This document shows, piece by piece, positions 6,082-8,656 of a DNA stretch of 8,656 nucleotides. The position numbers and the translations under genes are program-made. How positions within the stretch are numbered: the first letter of the stretch is position 1; each line of letters opens with the position of its first letter. Below the pieces are notes generated by a model. The model saw only the letters and a list, made by a program, of their open reading frames with translations. It was not told the DNA's origin and ran no database searches. Where the stretch lies: assembly GCA_019747165.1 (NCBI GenBank), contig JAIERC010000016.1, forward strand, positions 1 through 8,656. Reading direction: 5' to 3'. This stretch comes from Sphingomonas sp. (GTDB taxonomy: Bacteria; Pseudomonadota; Alphaproteobacteria; Sphingomonadales; Sphingomonadaceae).

Positions 6082-6570
6082 ATGACCGTGCGGATCGCCA
6101 CAAATCCTCAAAAAATGGAGGCAAATTGGCGCGTCGCCATGTTCGGCATTGCCAATCTCTTCCTATCGACAGAACGCGCTTTCACATCGGGCAATGTGCC
6201 GATTTCCCCCAGCGAATTGCTGATTTACCTTACCGTCTGTGTCGCCAACGTACAAAAATTGATGCGCGAGCGCACCATTCCCGACCAATTTACCGCCACC
6301 TCCGTTCTGCCGCGCGAATGGGTTGTACCAATCTCGCGCAACGCGATTGCCTCCGCCACTGGCCTGCCGCGCGAAACGGTGCGTCGGCAGGTCGAAAAGA
6401 TGATCGAACGCGGGCTGCTGATTGAGGATTGCCGCGGCGGCGTCACCCCCCCAGCCGGCGTGATCGACTTACTCGGGCTAGGGCCGATGCTCGCCCCCTT
6501 GCTCGCCGAATTCACCAAGACTGCCGAACAGCTCGTCCGCATTGGCGTTATCGAAATTCACGACGATTGA
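6082..6570 (+). CDS. Uncharacterised winged-helix/HTH transcriptional regulator
   Basis: A protein of 162 residues. Residues about 84-125 (ISRNAIASATGLPRETVRRQ, then VEKMIERGLLIED and RGGVTPPAG) read as a helix-turn-helix with recognition helix LPRETVRRQVEKM and a short wing, resembling Crp/GntR/MarR-type DNA-binding folds. The first 80 residues (NWRVAMFGIANLFLSTERAF and SPSELLIYLTVCVANVQKLM) do not match a domain I can name; they look helical and may serve dimerisation or ligand binding. No cNMP domain or metal-binding cluster is evident. The ATG at 6082 follows a G-run at 6062-6067, rather far for a ribosome binding site; ATG 6115 (MEANWRVAM) is an alternative. It is the same strand as the dehydrogenase, 155 bases on, and converges with the VOC gene 26 bases downstream. 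Its targets are unknown; the two neighbours are reasonable guesses. Confidence 0.78.
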   Translation: MTVRIATNPQKMEANWRVAMFGIANLFLSTERAFTSGNVPISPSELLIYLTVCVANVQKLMRERTIPDQFTATSVLPREWVVPISRNAIASATGLPRETVRRQVEKMIERGLLIEDCRGGVTPPAGVIDLLGLGPMLAPLLAEFTKTAEQLVRIGVIEIHDD

Positions 6571-6596
6571 TCTGCTGTCGCGCGGTGTGGCTGACC

Positions 6597-7016
6597 TCAG
6601 CTCGTCGCAAAAATCATGGAGTCATCGGCAAAGGCTTTGAATTCCAAAGCATTACCGCTTGGGTCCTGAAAGAACATCGTCGCTTGCTCGCCGGGCTGGC
6701 CGGCAAAGCGGATATGGGGGGCAATGCCGAACGGCACCTGCGCCAGGGTCACGCGATCAGCCAGCGCCTGCCAATCGTCCATCGTCAGCACCACGCCAAA
6801 ATGCGGCACTGGCACCGCGTGGCCATCGACGGGATTCACCACCGCAACGGGCTTTGCCGCCGGATCAAGATGGGCGACGATTTGATGCCCGAACAGATCG
6901 AAATCGATCCATTGATCCGATGAGCGCCCTTCCGGACACCCAAGCACATCGCCATAAAATGCGCGCGCCGCGGTGAGGTCATGGACAGGAAAGGCGAGAT
7001 GGAAAGGGCGGATCAT
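6597..7016 (-). CDS. VOC family (glyoxalase/bleomycin-resistance/dioxygenase fold) protein
   Basis: A protein of 139 residues, the size of a single two-module VOC protein. The first module starts FHLAFPVHDLTAARAFYGDVLG with IDFDLFGHQIVAHL; the second has PHFGVVLTMDDW and ends in FFQDPSGNALEFK. His6, His72 and Glu125 fall where VOC enzymes bind their divalent metal, so it is probably catalytically competent. The family includes glyoxalase I, fosfomycin/bleomycin resistance proteins and ring-cleavage dioxygenases; none can be singled out. It is the only minus-strand gene here. It converges with the HTH gene, and its 5' end is head-to-head with lnt, overlapping it if lnt starts at 6981 or 6999. 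The start at 7016 fits the family N-terminus, with only a weak GCGAG upstream. Confidence 0.9.
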   Translation of the reverse strand: MIRPFHLAFPVHDLTAARAFYGDVLGCPEGRSSDQWIDFDLFGHQIVAHLDPAAKPVAVVNPVDGHAVPVPHFGVVLTMDDWQALADRVTLAQVPFGIAPHIRFAGQPGEQATMFFQDPSGNALEFKAFADDSMIFATS

Positions 7017-8621
7017 GCAATCTCGCTAGCAAATCCCCGCGTTCCACGCGATAGCCCCCGTGTGAATCAGCGCCCCGCCCTTTTGTCGCTCGTGCTTGGT
7101 GCCGTTGCCGCGACCGGATTTGCGCCGTTACAGCTTTGGCCAATCACCCTGGCCTGCTTTGCCGCCTGGCTATGGCTGGTGCATGATGCGCCGACCTTGC
7201 GCGCCGCCCTTTGGCGCGGCTGGCTGTTTGGCATTGCCCATTTCACGATCGGTAACAACTGGATCGCCCGCGCCTTTACGCTGCAGGATGCGATGCCGGC
7301 CTGGCTCGGCTATCCGGCCGTCACCATCCTCGCGGGCTATCTGGCCATCTATCCGATGCTCGCGGCCGGGTTGATGTGGCGGCTCGCCAGTCCGCGCGTG
7401 ATCGGCGATTCAACAACGCCCGTCGGCGGCAGCTTCGTGCTGGTCGCAGGCGCGGCGTGGATCGCCACCGAATGGCTGCGCGGCACGATGTTGACGGGCT
7501 ATCCGTGGAACCCGCTGGGCGTGATCTGGCTGCCGGTGCCTGGTATGGCCTGGCTGGCGACGCTGGTCGGCACCTATGCGCTGTCGGGGCTGACGGTTGT
7601 GGTGGCCGGCGCGCTGGTGCTGTTGGCGTCGCGCCGATGGCGCTTTGCTGCCCCGGTGTTGGCCGGGGCTGCCTTGCTGTCTGTGGCCGGGCTAGTGGTT
7701 CGGTCCCCGCAACTGACGCCTGATCCGAACGCACCCCGCATCCGCGTTATCCAGCCCAATCTCGACCAGGAAGAGCGCCCGCGCGACGATTATCCCGAAG
7801 CCAATCTCGCCGCAATCGAACGCCATATCGGCACCCCCGGCCTCGCCCCCCGGCTGATCGTCTGGCCCGAAGGCGCACTGCGCTTCTTTGTCGAACAGGG
7901 TTATCCCATCCAATATTATTGGAAGGGTCGACCCGAGGTCACGCTCGCCCGGATTGCCAGCCATTTGGGGCCGAATGATATCGTGCTGACAGGCGGCAAC
8001 AGTCTGCAATTCGGTTCGACTGGTGAGGTAACGACGGGCACCAATTCAGTGTTTGCGATCGATTCGAACGCGCAACTGCTGGGTCGATACGACAAGGGCC
8101 ATCTCGTGCCCTGGGGCGAATATCTGCCGGCACGACCGATCATGTCAGTGCTCGGCCTGGCACGGCTGGTGCCCGGCGATCTCGATTTCAAACCCGGCCC
8201 CGGTGCATCGGGCCTGAAGCTGCCTCGCTTCGGGCTCGTGGGGGTGCAAATCTGCTACGAAATCATTTTTTCCGGGCAGACCGTGGACCGTGCCCATCGC
8301 CCGGCCTTCATCTTCAATCCCTCCAACGACAGTTGGTATGGCCGTTGGGGCCCGGTTGAGCACCTCGCCATGGCGCGGCTGCGCGCAATTGAGGAGGGGC
8401 TGCCGATTATCCGCTCCACCCCGACCGGCGTATCGGCGATTATCGATGCCGACGGCCGGGTGCTCGGCTCAATCCCCGCCGACCGGGATGGCGCGATTGA
8501 ACTGCCGATCCCACTGGCGCATCCCGCTACGCTCTTTGCCCGACTGGGCAATCTGATGGCCGCGCTGGTTGGCGCCGCCATGCTCCTACTGGCAGTTGCC
8601 ATTCGCCAAAGAGCGCGATAG
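6999..8621 (+). CDS. lnt: Apolipoprotein N-acyltransferase
   Basis: A protein of 540 residues from this start. Several hydrophobic segments fill residues about 27-240 (including LGAVAATGFAPLQLWP and TGYPWNPLG), followed by a periplasmic nitrilase-like domain from about 247 (IRVIQPNLDQEERP) and a last membrane helix near the C-terminus. The catalytic triad is visible: Glu291 in VWPEGAL, Lys366 in YDKGHLVPWGEYLP and Cys419 in VQICYEIIF. Lnt transfers an acyl chain to the N-terminal cysteine of lipoproteins in the inner membrane, the last step after Lgt and Lsp. The start is uncertain: ATG 6981 has a poorly spaced GAGG, ATG 6999 has AGGAAAGG (6987-6994), and GTG 7062 would avoid overlap with the VOC gene and fits the short N-terminus of many homologues. 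It is the usual partner of corC but is here separated from it by about 2.7 kb. Confidence 0.95.
   Translation: MERADHAISLANPRVPRDSPRVNQRPALLSLVLGAVAATGFAPLQLWPITLACFAAWLWLVHDAPTLRAALWRGWLFGIAHFTIGNNWIARAFTLQDAMPAWLGYPAVTILAGYLAIYPMLAAGLMWRLASPRVIGDSTTPVGGSFVLVAGAAWIATEWLRGTMLTGYPWNPLGVIWLPVPGMAWLATLVGTYALSGLTVVVAGALVLLASRRWRFAAPVLAGAALLSVAGLVVRSPQLTPDPNAPRIRVIQPNLDQEERPRDDYPEANLAAIERHIGTPGLAPRLIVWPEGALRFFVEQGYPIQYYWKGRPEVTLARIASHLGPNDIVLTGGNSLQFGSTGEVTTGTNSVFAIDSNAQLLGRYDKGHLVPWGEYLPARPIMSVLGLARLVPGDLDFKPGPGASGLKLPRFGLVGVQICYEIIFSGQTVDRAHRPAFIFNPSNDSWYGRWGPVEHLAMARLRAIEEGLPIIRSTPTGVSAIIDADGRVLGSIPADRDGAIELPIPLAHPATLFARLGNLMAALVGAAMLLLAVAIRQRAR
7038..7050. promoter_or_regulatory. Short palindrome between the VOC and lnt 5' ends
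   Basis: CGCGT (7038-7042) and ACGCG (7046-7050) form a perfect inverted repeat around TCC. It lies 22 bases upstream of the VOC start and 12 bases before the alternative GTG start of lnt. It may be an operator in a small divergent control region, or a chance event in GC-rich coding DNA. Confidence 0.2.
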
Positions 8622-8625
8622 GGCG

Positions 8626-8647
8626 CATATAACGAAAGCTTTATATG
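8626..8647. promoter_or_regulatory. Operator-like palindrome after lnt, resembling methionine/SAM-cycle regulator sites
   Basis: CATATAA (8626-8632) and TTATATG (8641-8647) are perfect 7-base arms, with one more G/C pair inside, giving a 22-base near-palindrome 4 bases after the lnt stop. From memory, ATATAAAG...CTTTATAT palindromes occur before metK and other methionine-cycle genes in alphaproteobacteria and are attributed to SahR-like ArsR-family regulators; metK often follows lnt in sphingomonads. It also contains an AT-rich -10-like segment. The target gene is outside the window, so both the regulator and the target are inference. Confidence 0.45.
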
Positions 8648-8656
8648 TCGTTCGCG

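Noticed and set aside
7321..7734. 137-codon minus-strand frame within lnt
   Set aside because: Its Arg/Pro/Ala-rich low-complexity translation is a shadow of the lnt membrane region.
8645..8656. ATG at 8645 as the start of the next gene
   Set aside because: It forms part of the palindrome, has no ribosome binding site, and only four codons are visible.

Overview
The window looks like a chromosomal segment of a GC-rich alphaproteobacterium, most likely a sphingomonad (order Sphingomonadales). The basis is the gene order miaB-phoH-ybeY-corC-lnt, protein sequences that read as sphingomonad-like, and coding GC of roughly 60-70 % in the housekeeping genes. The taxonomic call is inference. No rRNA, tRNA, CRISPR array or insertion sequence was seen.

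Layout, left to right. Positions 1-173 hold the 3' end of miaB (tRNA methylthiotransferase). It overlaps a small AT-richer gene (170-622) for an uncharacterised membrane-anchored helical protein. A 200-base non-coding leader follows (623-822); it is strikingly C-rich at first and then carries a strong two-tier hairpin. Next come phoH/ybeZ (823-1821), an FkbM-family methyltransferase overlapping phoH by 8 bases (1814-2767), ybeY (2807-3325) and corC/ybeX (3335-4246). A 351-base gap (4247-4597) contains an AT-rich stretch, a long inverted repeat and a likely terminator hairpin. Beyond it lie a membrane-anchored sorbosone/glucose dehydrogenase-like protein (4598-5926), an uncharacterised HTH regulator (6082-6570), a small VOC/glyoxalase-fold protein on the minus strand (6597-7016), and lnt (about 6999-8621). 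The window ends in an operator-like palindrome that may belong to the next gene.

How the genes fit together: miaB, phoH, ybeY, corC and lnt form a widely conserved housekeeping group. MiaB modifies tRNA, PhoH/YbeZ and YbeY act in RNA and ribosome metabolism, CorC is a CBS-domain protein linked to Mg/Co efflux or membrane function, and Lnt completes lipoprotein maturation. Here the group is opened at three junctions by accessory genes: miaB/phoH, phoH/ybeY and corC/lnt. The first two inserts are in the same direction and tightly packed, so they are probably co-transcribed with the operon. The third splits lnt away behind a terminator. I did not find a clear new multi-gene system. The best leads are the accessory gene at the miaB junction, the structured phoH leader, the AT-rich intergenic island and the terminal palindrome.
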